From the NCBI RefSeq assembly GCF_013389595.1, contig NZ_CP058306.1, positions 2,418,001 through 2,482,000 on the forward strand: 64,000 bases of DNA. The letters run 5' to 3'. Of the stretch, positions 44,071 through 52,963 are shown piece after piece. A program made the position numbers and the translations under genes. Each line of letters opens with the position of its first letter. Position 1 is the first letter of the stretch. The notes beneath the pieces are model-generated. The model saw only the letters and a list, made by a program, of their open reading frames with translations. It made no database searches and was not told where the DNA came from. Origin of the DNA: Flavobacterium sp. I3-2. GTDB taxonomy: Bacteria; Bacteroidota; Bacteroidia; Flavobacteriales; Flavobacteriaceae.

Positions 44071-44573
44071 TGAAAATTTTATTACTTTCCGATACGCACA
44101 GTTATATTGATGACCGAATTATTAGTTATGCACAACAAGCAGATGAGATTTGGCACGCTGGAGATATTGGAGATTTAAAAGTTACCGATGCTTTAAAAAA
44201 GATAAAACCTTTACGCGCGGTTTACGGAAATATCGATGATAAAGAAGCTCGCTTAGAATTTCCGCTTAACAATCGATTTATATGTGAAGGAATGGATGTT
44301 TGGATTACGCATATTGGCGGTTATCCGGATAAATACAATATTGAAATTCGTGAAGAAATTAAACAAAATCCGCCTCAAATTTTTATTTGCGGACATTCAC
44401 ACATTCTAAAAGTACAATTTGATAAAAAACTAAATTGTTTGCATTTAAATCCTGGTGCTGCCGGAACTCATGGTTTTCATCAAATGCGCTCCATGTTACG
44501 TTTTGAAATTAATCAAGGTAAAATATCAAATTTAGAAGTTATTGAATTAGGTTTAAGAGCAAAAATTAAATAA
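44070..44573 (+). CDS. YfcE/MJ0936-family metallophosphoesterase
   Basis: A 167-residue cytoplasmic phosphodiesterase. The metal-binding residues stand in LLLSDTHSYID (D-x-H), WHAGDIGD (GDxxD), VYGNIDD (GNxD), WITHIGG and CGHSHILKVQF with the final GHxH motif. Family members hydrolyse phosphodiesters, cyclic nucleotides in some cases; no specific substrate can be named. The ATG overlaps the stop of the M64 peptidase gene (TAATG), so translation is coupled, and the bestrophin gene follows after 3 bases. Confidence 0.92.
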   Translation: MKILLLSDTHSYIDDRIISYAQQADEIWHAGDIGDLKVTDALKKIKPLRAVYGNIDDKEARLEFPLNNRFICEGMDVWITHIGGYPDKYNIEIREEIKQNPPQIFICGHSHILKVQFDKKLNCLHLNPGAAGTHGFHQMRSMLRFEINQGKISNLEVIELGLRAKIK

Positions 44574-44576
44574 TTT

Positions 44577-45470
44577 ATGAAAGTTTACAATACAAAAGAT
44601 TGGTTGAATATGGTTTTTAGAATCCATAAATCAGATACCATTCAAAAACTTTGGCCAACTGTTTTATTGATGGGATTTTTCTCTTGGGTTGTTGCTTATA
44701 TAGAAATCGATTATTTAGAATTAACTCAAAATTCAGCACTTAAAAACATGTCCGTTTTGCATGGAGTTATTGGTTTTGTTTTGTCCTTATTATTGGTTTT
44801 TAGAACGAACACGGCTTATGACCGTTGGTGGGAAGGTCGAAAATCTTGGGGAAAATTAGTAAATGATTCTCGAAATTTTGCTACAAAAATCGATGTACTT
44901 TTACCTGAAGATGATAAAAAAAATCGTTCGTTTTTTGCAAATAAAATCAAAATGTTTGCAAAAGTTCTGCATACGCATTTAACCAACGAATCTACAAAAT
45001 ATATGTTGGATGAAGTAGACCATCCGGAATATGACGAGTATTTAAAAACGCATCATCCGCCTGTTTTTATTGTTGGAAAAATAAGAAAACGCATTCAAGA
45101 ATTATCTGTTGAAGGAATTATAAAACCTGAAGATAAATTGATTTTAGAAAATTCTCTTGAAGGTTTTATTGATGTTACCGGAAGTTGTGAACGCATCAAG
45201 AATACGCCTATTCCGTTTGCTTATGCTTTGTTTTTAAAGAAATTTATCTTTGTTTATGTAATTACCTTACCGATGGGATATGTTTTTACAACAGGTTATT
45301 ACATTGTACCTTTAGTTATGGTAATTTTTTATGTTTTACTTTCGTTAGAATTGATTGCCGAAGAAATAGAAGATCCGTTTAATGGTGGTTCTGATGATAT
45401 TCCGACGGAGAAAATGGCTCTTAACATTGGTAAAAACACAAATAATATTTTAATGTCAAATTTTAAATAA
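44577..45470 (+). CDS. Bestrophin-family anion channel
   Basis: A 297-residue membrane protein with four helices. The signature of bacterial bestrophins is present: FVLSLLLVFRTNTAYDRWWEGRKSWGKLVNDSRNFA, and then the segment CERIKNTPIPFAYALFLKKFIFVYVITLPMG. The C-terminal LELIAEEIEDPFNGGSDDIPTEKM holds the conserved acidic motif. Homologues form pentameric channels for chloride or other anions, some for cations. It is the third gene of a four-gene run with M64, phosphoesterase and DUF2461, all within 6 bases of each other. Confidence 0.93.
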   Translation: MKVYNTKDWLNMVFRIHKSDTIQKLWPTVLLMGFFSWVVAYIEIDYLELTQNSALKNMSVLHGVIGFVLSLLLVFRTNTAYDRWWEGRKSWGKLVNDSRNFATKIDVLLPEDDKKNRSFFANKIKMFAKVLHTHLTNESTKYMLDEVDHPEYDEYLKTHHPPVFIVGKIRKRIQELSVEGIIKPEDKLILENSLEGFIDVTGSCERIKNTPIPFAYALFLKKFIFVYVITLPMGYVFTTGYYIVPLVMVIFYVLLSLELIAEEIEDPFNGGSDDIPTEKMALNIGKNTNNILMSNFK

Positions 45471-45476
45471 TACGCT

Positions 45477-46139
45477 ATGAAACAAGAAGTATTTGATTTT
45501 TTGAATGATATCGAAAAAAATAATAACCGAGTTTGGTTTGCAGAAAACAAACATCGTTATGAAGATTGTAAAGAAAATATTTTAATTGATTTCAAAAATA
45601 TTTATAATCTGCTTGCACAAAACGATGCTTTAGAACCTATGAAAGTTTATCGTATTTATAGAGACGTTCGTTTTTCTAAAGATAAGCTTCCTTACAAAAC
45701 AAATTTTTCGATGTACGCTGGTAGATTACAACCTTTTAATCGAGGCGGTTATTATTTGCAAATTGAACCTGGTAACAAATCATTTGTTGGTGGTGGTTTT
45801 TGGGGACCAAATCCAGAAGATTTATTACGTGTTAGACAAGAAATTGCTTTGGATGATGAACTCGAACAAATTTTAAATGAAACTAGTTTTAAAGCTTTTT
45901 ATGGCGAAATGCAAGGCGAAAGTTTAAAAACAGCTCCAAAAGGATTTGATAAAAATCACGAAAGAATTGATTTGTTGCGCAAAAAACAATTTTTGTTTAC
46001 CAAATCGTTTAGCGATGAAGAAGTTTTAGCTAAGAATTTTGATGTAAAAGTGATTGAAGCCTTTGAAAAATTACGTCCGTTTTTCGATTATATGACTGAC
46101 GTTTTATTGACTAATGCTAACGGTGAACGAAATGTATAA
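45477..46139 (+). CDS. DUF2461-domain protein
   Basis: A 220-residue cytoplasmic protein of the DUF2461 (TIGR02453) family. Typical segments are FLNDIEKNNNRVWFAENKHRYE at the start, VYRIYRDVRFSKDKLPYKTNFSMYAGR and GGYYLQIEPGNKSFVGGGFWGPNPEDLLRVRQEI, followed by LKTAPKGFDKNHERIDLLRKKQF. Function is unknown. It starts 6 bases past the bestrophin stop and is the last gene of that run, with a terminator just behind. Confidence 0.92.
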   Translation: MKQEVFDFLNDIEKNNNRVWFAENKHRYEDCKENILIDFKNIYNLLAQNDALEPMKVYRIYRDVRFSKDKLPYKTNFSMYAGRLQPFNRGGYYLQIEPGNKSFVGGGFWGPNPEDLLRVRQEIALDDELEQILNETSFKAFYGEMQGESLKTAPKGFDKNHERIDLLRKKQFLFTKSFSDEEVLAKNFDVKVIEAFEKLRPFFDYMTDVLLTNANGERNV

Positions 46140-46143
46140 AAGA

Positions 46144-46178
46144 AAAAGCGGAATCATGAAAATGACTCCGCTTTTATA
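46144..46178 (+). terminator. Terminator after the DUF2461 gene
   Basis: AAAAGCGGA pairs with TCCGCTTTT, with partial pairing (TCA/TGA) inside, 4 bases past the stop. Confidence 0.75.
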
Positions 46179-46197
46179 ACCAAAAAAAACACTTATG

Positions 46198-46230
46198 AAA
46201 AACTCAAAAATAAATTTATTTCTTTTTGAG
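46198..46230 (-). terminator. Terminator after the LytTR regulator gene
   Basis: On the minus strand CTCAAAAA pairs with TTTTTGAG, with further A/T pairing inside the loop and a T run behind. It lies about 75 bases past the regulator stop. Confidence 0.5.
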
Positions 46231-46305
46231 CTATACAAAGATAGTAATAATAAATTGTAATTTCCAAATTAATTCAAAGAAAGTCTTTATAATTTATTGT
46301 TAAAT

Positions 46306-46989
46306 TTATTTTAATGCTTTTAGAGTTTCTGTTTTATAAGTTTCACCAATAGGAATTGTTACGCTATCTGTCTCAATTTGTTTGTTTTGAATATTTTTTA
46401 TTCTTTTAATTGGAATGATAAACGACCGATGTACCCGAATAAATTCTTTTGAGGGTAATAATTCTAGTATCGCTTTCATGGACATTCGGGCTACAATTTT
46501 TGATTGATTGTCAATATGGATTTGAATATAATCATCAAGACCTTCGATGTATTGAATATCTTTAAGATAGATTTTGTTTAGTTTATAATCTGCTCGAATC
46601 ATAATAAATGGTTGTTCGTCCTTATTATTGATTAGCTTTTTAATTTTTATCACTTTATCAATGGCTTCTTTAAAACGGTCAAAACTGATTGGTTTCATTA
46701 CATAATCAATTGCGCTTACATTAAAACCTTCTAAAGCGTACTGGTCATAAGCTGTTGTGAAAATAACCATTATTTTTTTATCCAATGCTTTATAAAAATC
46801 AATGCCGTTTTGTTGTGGCATTTCAATGTCTAAGAATAGTAAATCAACTTTATTATTATTTATAAAATCGATAGCTTCAGATTGATTTGTGAACGTTTTT
46901 TCAAGAGATATTTCTTCAATTTTGTCACAATGATGTGCTAAAATTTTCAATGCTAATGGTTCATCATCTATGGCAATTGCTTTTATCAT
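46306..46989 (-). CDS. LytTR-family response regulator
   Basis: A 227-residue regulator. The receiver domain (1-120) has acidic residues in AIDDEPLALKIL, phosphoacceptor aspartate in DLLFLDIEMPQQNGID, the switch in IFTTAYDQYALEGF and lysine in VMKPISFDRF. The LytTR DNA-binding domain (130-227) is marked by IYLKDIQYIEGLDDYIQIH and FIRVHRSFIIPIKRI. It overlaps the sensor kinase gene by 4 bases, and the two form a LytS/LytR-type pair. Regulated genes are not evident from the neighbours. Confidence 0.95.
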   Translation of the reverse strand: MIKAIAIDDEPLALKILAHHCDKIEEISLEKTFTNQSEAIDFINNNKVDLLFLDIEMPQQNGIDFYKALDKKIMVIFTTAYDQYALEGFNVSAIDYVMKPISFDRFKEAIDKVIKIKKLINNKDEQPFIMIRADYKLNKIYLKDIQYIEGLDDYIQIHIDNQSKIVARMSMKAILELLPSKEFIRVHRSFIIPIKRIKNIQNKQIETDSVTIPIGETYKTETLKALK

Positions 46990-48029
46990 TGTAAATTTAT
47001 TTTTAAATTTAAATTATAAACGTCTTCTGTTTCTTCAATAACCAATTTATGTTTTTCAGGATAAATATAGTTTAGTCTTAAAATGGTGTTTTCAATTCCA
47101 GTTTCGGTTTTAGCTTTTTCGTGAACATTATTAACTGTTTTTGAATTGGAAACATTTAAGTTTAAAGAGCCTTCTAAAATTTGAATTTGAATTGAAATAA
47201 AAGAATCTTTCTCAGGATTCAATCCATATTTAAAAGCATTTTCGATAAACGGAATTAATATCAAAGGAGCGATTTTATTTTGATTGAAATTTCCTTCTTT
47301 AATAAAATTAAAATTTGTCGAATCAACCATGCGTAGTTTTTGTAAATCAATATAATCTTCGATGTATTTCATTTCTTTATTTAATGAAACAAAATCATTT
47401 GAACTTTCGGTAACCACATAACGCATAATACTTGAAAGTTTTAAAATGGCATCAGGTGCTTCATCAGATTTTTCTAAAGATAATGCATATAAGCTGTTTA
47501 ATGTATTAAATAGAAAATGCGGATTTATTTGTGCTTTAAGATACGAAACTTCTGATTTTAATTTTTCATCGTTTATCGCTGACATTTGCATGTTTAAACG
47601 AAGTAAAATTGAAATACAAAACGAAATTATAAATTGATATGTATTTCTATCCATTAAAATGCGTACCAATTCCGAATCGTTTTTTCTTCCGCCTTTGAAA
47701 CCTTTTTTTCGCATTGGAAAATTTTCTGGACGTATTCCGATATCTGGTATTATAAATTCTGGAACTTTTATTACAAAAATGAAAAATAAAATTACAATCG
47801 AATAGTAAATGAAATATTTTTTGGTGAAATAAAATTTAGGAATGAAATAAAAATAATTCAAATAAAAAAAAATGACTACTAGGATTGAAGCCGTAAATCT
47901 TCGTTGAAAAAAAATGGAATCAAAAATAGATTCGCCTGTTTTAAATTCGTGCGAACCGATGATTGGAATGCAAATTAAAACAATCGAAACAAATATAATT
48001 AACGCTAATTGACGTGGCTTGTAAGTCAT
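46986..48029 (-). CDS. LytS-type sensor histidine kinase
   Basis: A 347-residue membrane kinase. Residues 1-155 contain about four hydrophobic helices without a recognisable ligand-binding domain. The His_kinase domain begins at LKAQINPHFLFNTLNSLYALS, where H is the phosphoacceptor, and the ATPase part has the N box PFIENAFKYGLN. The C-terminus is short, as usual for this family. Its stop overlaps the regulator start by 4 bases, so they are coupled. Confidence 0.95.
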   Translation of the reverse strand: MTYKPRQLALIIFVSIVLICIPIIGSHEFKTGESIFDSIFFQRRFTASILVVIFFYLNYFYFIPKFYFTKKYFIYYSIVILFFIFVIKVPEFIIPDIGIRPENFPMRKKGFKGGRKNDSELVRILMDRNTYQFIISFCISILLRLNMQMSAINDEKLKSEVSYLKAQINPHFLFNTLNSLYALSLEKSDEAPDAILKLSSIMRYVVTESSNDFVSLNKEMKYIEDYIDLQKLRMVDSTNFNFIKEGNFNQNKIAPLILIPFIENAFKYGLNPEKDSFISIQIQILEGSLNLNVSNSKTVNNVHEKAKTETGIENTILRLNYIYPEKHKLVIEETEDVYNLNLKINLQ

Positions 48030-48365
48030 TTTTATTGTAAAAATAATAAACCTTTTTTTAGTACTAAATCTTTTAACCGAAAATGTTTGATTTTGTATTT
48101 ATATGAAATTGTGTAAATTAATTTTTATTTTATGAACAAAAAATTGTATATTCGCGAACGAAGTTTCAAAATAGAAATAAATAATATTGAAATTTCGTTT
48201 TAAAACCCTTTCTTTTTGAAAGAAATTTAAAAAATAAACTTTTTTAAAATCTAATAAAAAGCATATTTATTGATTTTAAATTTAAATAATTTTAAAAATA
48301 ATCGCTAAATAGATTATTAATTCTGAACAATTACATGAAACATATATTCATAAAATTGTTATCTC
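48030..48365. other. Intergenic region of about 340 bases without a gene
   Basis: Very AT-rich non-coding sequence between the sensor kinase start and the FUSC gene end. It should hold the promoter of the LytS/LytR pair near its left side. No open frame of note, tRNA, repeat array or clear promoter was seen. Runs of T and A dominate 48180-48300. Confidence 0.5.
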
Positions 48366-48402
48366 AAAAAAGGTCACTCAAATACATGAGCGACCTTTTT
48401 TA
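48366..48402 (-). terminator. Terminator after the FUSC gene
   Basis: AAAAAAGGTC-A-CTC pairs with GAG-C-GACCTTTTTT around an eight-base loop, overlapping the stop codon of the FUSC gene. Confidence 0.8.
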
Positions 48403-50610
48403 GTTTTGAAATTTTTTAGATGTATTTACAATTTGTTCAGAAATATTAATCATCCAAATTAATTGGTCAATAATTAATTGAGATTCTTCCAATCTGCGAA
48501 TGCGTTCTTCTGGAGATAAATCACTATTTTCTATTTCTTCGCGTCTTAATTTTTTGATTTGTAAAAAACTACCTTCAAATTTTTTTAACTCGTTTTCAGA
48601 AATCAAATCATAATGTGCATTTCGATGAATAAATTTATCTGCTAAATCTAAATTGTATAATATTTTATCCATTACAACTCCAAACGCCTGAGAAGCTTCG
48701 GTTGTTTGATGTGATTGAATGTATATTCCGACGGATGCAGCTGCTGAAATTAATGTTTGATTTAATACCGTTAATTCATAAACTTCGGCTTTGTTTTTTT
48801 GTTTTGATTTTGGTTCTTGATTCATACGTTGAAAAGAAGCCATTAAATTACCAACTTCAATAAACGCATGTTTACGTGCTAATTTATATTCTAATGAAGG
48901 TTCACCTTTAACTATATAATATTGTTTAATTGCTTCGACATATTTTCGGTTAGCAACAATACATTTTGATAAGAATTTTTTAACGTGTAAATGTTCCCAA
49001 GATGGCCAAATTAATTGTGTTGCTAATAAGGCAAGAATAGCTGCAATTACGGTATCTATAATTCGGAACAATAGCATGTTGTTGTAATCGGGTGTTAAAA
49101 TTCCGTACATAAAAATGACATACATGGTTAAAAACATAACTCCAATTTTGTAATCAGAATAGGTTAACCAATTTCCAATAATCATTGCAACGAAAGTCAG
49201 AATTAATAATACAGTTACATTGTCAACAAAATATAAAGTACTAAATGCAATAATTCCACCTAAAATGGTTCCGGTTACACGGCTTAACGAACGACTTTTA
49301 GTTAAACCGTAGTCAGGTTTCATAATTACAACTAAGGTCATTAATATCCAATATTCGTTTTGCAAGGGTAAAATTTTGCCAAGTAAAAAGCCAATTAAAA
49401 GCGTTAATGTTAGTCTGGTTGCATGTCTAAACGTAGTTGACGAAAAGTTTAAATTTTCTTTTAATGTTGCAAATCGATAATGTTGAGGAGTTAAGAATTT
49501 TTCTAAATCTTTATATTTTCCACGAAGTTCATCTGTATTTACACGACCTTTATAAACGCGTTCAATTCCTTTAATTTTTTCAACTTGACGTTCTGCATAA
49601 TGTAAAACGTTATTGAATGTTACAATTTCTTCTTGAACGTCAGACCAATTTTGTTTTTTCTGAAATTCATCTAAATGTAATTTGATTGCTTTAATTTGAT
49701 TTCCTAATGAAACAGGTGAGTGGTATACATTATTTACTTTAATGCTGTAAGATAAAGCATGTAAACTTAGAGCAAAATCTTCTGCTAATTTTTGATATTC
49801 TTTAATTAATGAAGGGTCGTCTTTGAATAATTTATGAATGCGATCGTGATCAAATGAGTTTGATGTTGCAATTTCTAAAATCTCGATTAACGATGTAAGT
49901 GAAATTAATAACTTTCTATTGTTGGATGAGTTGCTCGTATTTGCATTATTTCGGATAAGAAATTCGCGTATGCTTTCATGATATTCATTTAATTTGATTT
50001 GAATCTCAAGTTGTTTTTCTATGATTTTGTTTTTATTGCTATTTGTGTTCCATAACGAAGCTCTTAAATCTAGATATTCGGCAGTCTTTTCGATGCAATT
50101 AGCAATTTCTAAAAAAATATATCTTTTAGGTTTAAAAAAATAAAAGAGCAACGAAACAATTAAATATAGAATTCCTCCAGCTAATAATAGTAAGCTGTTT
50201 TTAATCAAATCCCAACCTTGATAATCTCTGATAAAGGCTAAACTTACAGTTAACAAACAAACAAATGACATCAAGTTTGCACGATGACCGTAAACCGAAA
50301 GCATGGTCGAAAAAAAGATAATAGTAATAAAAACCGGATAAAAAAGAATAGGATACGGTTTAGTTACTCCTAGTAAAAATGTAATTAAAGCAATGCAAAA
50401 ACTTCCAAGTATTAAACCGTTTATTTTATGTTTTAAACTACTTTGAATGTCAGTTGGCGCATTTAAAATAGCTCCTAAAGAGATAGCAAAAGCAATTGAA
50501 AAATTGTCTGGTTCGTGAAAAAAGATAAATGGAATACTACCTGCAACTGCTATTTTTATAGCATCATACAAATGATTATCGCTTATTTTTTTTACTATTT
50601 TTTGGTACAT
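48400..50610 (-). CDS. FUSC-family membrane protein (YccS/YhfK-like)
   Basis: A 736-residue protein with two sets of hydrophobic helices (about 18-175 and 395-530), each followed by a long soluble helical part. This is the duplicated architecture of the FUSC family, related to fusaric acid resistance proteins and the AaeB efflux pump. The second set has the signature TLLIGFLLGKILPLQNEYWILMTLVVIMKPDYGLTKSRSLSRVTGTILGG. Substrate unknown; a role in efflux of aromatic acids is inferred from relatives. The start was set at the ATG at 50610 (MYQKIVKKI), since the 20 residues upstream are low-complexity and not family-like. Confidence 0.9.
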   Translation of the reverse strand: MYQKIVKKISDNHLYDAIKIAVAGSIPFIFFHEPDNFSIAFAISLGAILNAPTDIQSSLKHKINGLILGSFCIALITFLLGVTKPYPILFYPVFITIIFFSTMLSVYGHRANLMSFVCLLTVSLAFIRDYQGWDLIKNSLLLLAGGILYLIVSLLFYFFKPKRYIFLEIANCIEKTAEYLDLRASLWNTNSNKNKIIEKQLEIQIKLNEYHESIREFLIRNNANTSNSSNNRKLLISLTSLIEILEIATSNSFDHDRIHKLFKDDPSLIKEYQKLAEDFALSLHALSYSIKVNNVYHSPVSLGNQIKAIKLHLDEFQKKQNWSDVQEEIVTFNNVLHYAERQVEKIKGIERVYKGRVNTDELRGKYKDLEKFLTPQHYRFATLKENLNFSSTTFRHATRLTLTLLIGFLLGKILPLQNEYWILMTLVVIMKPDYGLTKSRSLSRVTGTILGGIIAFSTLYFVDNVTVLLILTFVAMIIGNWLTYSDYKIGVMFLTMYVIFMYGILTPDYNNMLLFRIIDTVIAAILALLATQLIWPSWEHLHVKKFLSKCIVANRKYVEAIKQYYIVKGEPSLEYKLARKHAFIEVGNLMASFQRMNQEPKSKQKNKAEVYELTVLNQTLISAAASVGIYIQSHQTTEASQAFGVVMDKILYNLDLADKFIHRNAHYDLISENELKKFEGSFLQIKKLRREEIENSDLSPEERIRRLEESQLIIDQLIWMINISEQIVNTSKKFQN

Positions 50611-50775
50611 AAATTTGTTAAAAAAGTGGTATTTTGAATTATATAATTTCGTTTTTGAAATATATAACAATTATATTTTATAAACTATATCCATATTCAA
50701 ATAACAATCCAATAAAAAATGTTTAATTTTGCACGGTCTAAAATTTTTAGATGTTTTAATTTAAACTAAATCGAA

Positions 50776-51363
50776 ATGATATTACCTATAGTTGGATACG
50801 GCGATCCCGTATTACGTAAAGAAGGAATAGAAATCGCAAAAGATTATCCAAATTTACAAGAACTTATTGAAAATATGTTCCAAACGATGGAAAATGCTTC
50901 AGGAGTTGGTTTAGCAGCACCGCAAATTGGTTTAGCAATCCGTTTGTTTGTTATTGATTGTAGTCCATTTGGAGAAGATGAGGATTTATCTGAAGCAGAG
51001 AGAAATGTTCTAAAAACACTTAGAAAAACATTTATCAATGCCAAAATCACGAAAGAAGAAGGAGAAGAATGGGCGTTTAATGAAGGTTGTTTAAGTATTC
51101 CGAATGTGAGAGAGGATGTTATGCGTAAGCCAATTATAACGATTGAATATTTTAATGAAAATTTTGAAAAATTCACTGAAGTTTACGATGGTTTTGCTGC
51201 GCGTGTGATTCAGCATGAATACGATCATATTCAAGGAATATTATTTACAGATAAAATTTCTACATTGAAGAAGAAATTAAATGCTAAAAGATTACAAAAT
51301 ATCATGGATGGGAAGGTTCATCCTGATTACAAAATGAAATTCATAAACAAAAAAGGTCGATAA
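50776..51363 (+). CDS. def: Peptide deformylase
   Basis: A 195-residue cytoplasmic metalloenzyme that removes the formyl group from nascent proteins. All three motifs are present: GVGLAAPQIG, EGCLSIP with the metal-binding cysteine, and QHEYDHIQG with the two histidines and catalytic glutamate. Length is normal. TAATTTTG at 50724-50731 matches the -7 consensus. The DUF5606 gene follows after 58 bases. Confidence 0.98.
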   Translation: MILPIVGYGDPVLRKEGIEIAKDYPNLQELIENMFQTMENASGVGLAAPQIGLAIRLFVIDCSPFGEDEDLSEAERNVLKTLRKTFINAKITKEEGEEWAFNEGCLSIPNVREDVMRKPIITIEYFNENFEKFTEVYDGFAARVIQHEYDHIQGILFTDKISTLKKKLNAKRLQNIMDGKVHPDYKMKFINKKGR

Positions 51364-51421
51364 TATTTGCATTTTAATTTCAAATTAAGATATTTGTGAC
51401 CGTATTAATAAAAGAAGAAAA

Positions 51422-51928
51422 ATGAGCGTAGAAAAAGTATTAGCTATTTCTGGGAAACCAGGTTTATACGAATTAAAAATTCAAACTAGATCAGGATTTA
51501 TTGCTGAATCTTTAGTTGATGGAAAAAAGTTAACAGTTGGTTTAAGAAGTAACGTAAGTTTATTATCAGAAATCTCAATATATACTCAAACTGGAGAAAT
51601 TAAATTATTTGAAATCTTCGGAAAAATTGCAAGAAAAGAATCAAACGGACCTGCAATTTCACATAAAGCAACTGATCCTGAGTTAGTAGCTTATTTCTCT
51701 GAAATCGTTCCTGATTACGATGCAGACAGAGTATATGTTTCGGATATTAAAAAAGTTTTTAGCTGGTACAATATGATGCAAAAAGCTAACATGGTTGCTG
51801 TTTTCAATGGTCCAGTTCAAACAAGTTCAGTATTTGATGAAGCTGAAGTTGTAGAAGAAGTTGCTGTTGAAGAAAAACCAAAAGCTAAAAAAGCTGCTAA
51901 ACCAAAAGCTAAAAAAGAAGAAGAATAA
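51422..51928 (+). CDS. DUF5606-family protein
   Basis: A 168-residue cytoplasmic protein. Residues 1-135 match the conserved Bacteroidetes family DUF5606: KVLAISGKPGLYELKIQTRSGFIAESL, ISHKATDPELVAYFSEIVPDYD and VYVSDIKKVFSWYNMM. The tail (from about 140) is an acidic stretch followed by a lysine/alanine-rich end (KAKKAAKPKAKK), which suggests nucleic-acid or ribosome contact. Function unknown. It lies between def and mazG, a common order in Flavobacteria. Confidence 0.9.
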   Translation: MSVEKVLAISGKPGLYELKIQTRSGFIAESLVDGKKLTVGLRSNVSLLSEISIYTQTGEIKLFEIFGKIARKESNGPAISHKATDPELVAYFSEIVPDYDADRVYVSDIKKVFSWYNMMQKANMVAVFNGPVQTSSVFDEAEVVEEVAVEEKPKAKKAAKPKAKKEEE

Positions 51929-51950
51929 TTGTATATTCTAAATAATTATT

Positions 51951-51985
51951 GAAATCCTGCCAATTGCGCAGGATTTCTTATTTTT
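51951..51985 (+). terminator. Terminator after the DUF5606 gene
   Basis: AAATCCTGC and GCAGGATTT pair around a seven-base loop; a T-rich tract with one break follows. Confidence 0.65.
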
Positions 51986-52003
51986 ACATAAAAAAATAAA
52001 GCT

Positions 52004-52777
52004 ATGAATTCAAGACAACAACAACTAGAAGCATTTAATCGCTTGTTAGACATTATGGATGAACTTCGAGAAAAATGTCCATGGGATAAAAAGCAAACTT
52101 TAGAATCGCTTAGAAATCTTACAATCGAAGAAGTTTACGAACTTGGTGATGCAATTATCGAAAACGATTTGAATGAAGTCAAAAAAGAACTAGGTGATGT
52201 GTTGTTGCACATTGTTTTTTATGCTAAAATAGGTAGCGAACAAAAAGTTTTTGATATGGCTGATGTTGCCAATGCAATTTCTGATAAATTAATTGCTCGT
52301 CATCCACATATTTACGGAAATGAAATTGTTGAAACCGAAGAACAGGTTTTACAAAATTGGGAAAAACTAAAATTAAAGGAAGGTAATAAATCTGTTTTAG
52401 GCGGAGTTCCAAAAAGTTTACCGGGAATGGTTAAAGCAAATCGAATTCAAGAAAAGGCTAGAGGAGTCGGTTTTGATTGGGATAATGCTGATCAAGTTTG
52501 GGAAAAAGTTCAAGAGGAATTGGTTGAATTTCAAGATGAGGTTTTAGCTAAAAATCATGAAAATATGGAAGCTGAATTTGGAGATGTTTTATTTTCTTTG
52601 ATTAATTATGCACGTTTCGTAAACATTAATCCAGAAAATGCACTTGAAAAAACCAATGCTAAATTTATTAAACGATTTCAGTATTTAGAAGAAAAAGCAA
52701 AACTTGATGGAAAGTCTTTAGAAAATATGACATTAGAAGAAATGGATGTTTATTGGAATGAAGCTAAAAAAATATAA
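52004..52777 (+). CDS. mazG: Nucleoside triphosphate pyrophosphohydrolase MazG
   Basis: A 257-residue cytoplasmic enzyme that hydrolyses (d)NTPs to monophosphates. Two MazG domains are visible. The first has CPWDKKQTLESLRNLTIEEVYELGDAI and ELGDVLLHIVFYAKI, with the metal-binding glutamates and aspartate. The second has KVQEELVEFQDEV and EAEFGDVLFSLINYARF. The segment between contains GGVPKSLPGMVKANRIQEKARGVGFDW. This is the standard full-length form. A terminator follows. It is not a MazEF toxin-system gene. Confidence 0.97.
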   Translation: MNSRQQQLEAFNRLLDIMDELREKCPWDKKQTLESLRNLTIEEVYELGDAIIENDLNEVKKELGDVLLHIVFYAKIGSEQKVFDMADVANAISDKLIARHPHIYGNEIVETEEQVLQNWEKLKLKEGNKSVLGGVPKSLPGMVKANRIQEKARGVGFDWDNADQVWEKVQEELVEFQDEVLAKNHENMEAEFGDVLFSLINYARFVNINPENALEKTNAKFIKRFQYLEEKAKLDGKSLENMTLEEMDVYWNEAKKI

Positions 52778-52780
52778 ACT

Positions 52781-52818
52781 AAAAGAAAATCCTTCGTTAT
52801 TGAAGGATTTTCTTTTTA
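52781..52818 (+). terminator. Terminator after mazG
   Basis: AAAGAAAATCCTTC pairs with GAAGGATTTTCTTT around a six-base loop, ending in a T run. Confidence 0.88.
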
Positions 52819-52963
52819 CAGACATTTTTTAAGGAAAAATAAAATGTCAAAATAGTTGAGTAAATTTCAGAACGAATATTTACTCCGATTTGTTCCGTAC
52901 AACAATAAACAAACAATATTTGAACAAATCGTAAATTATTTATAAGTGTTTTCGTTTTTTTTA

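Noticed and set aside
46194..46259. 21-codon frame starting MKNSKINLFLFELYK
   Set aside because: It overlaps the terminator hairpin of the LytTR gene and has no sign of being a real peptide gene.
52004..52777. mazG as part of a phage Z-genome or toxin system with the PurA paralogue
   Set aside because: It is the standard two-domain MazG in the common def/DUF5606/mazG order, 20 kb from the cassette.
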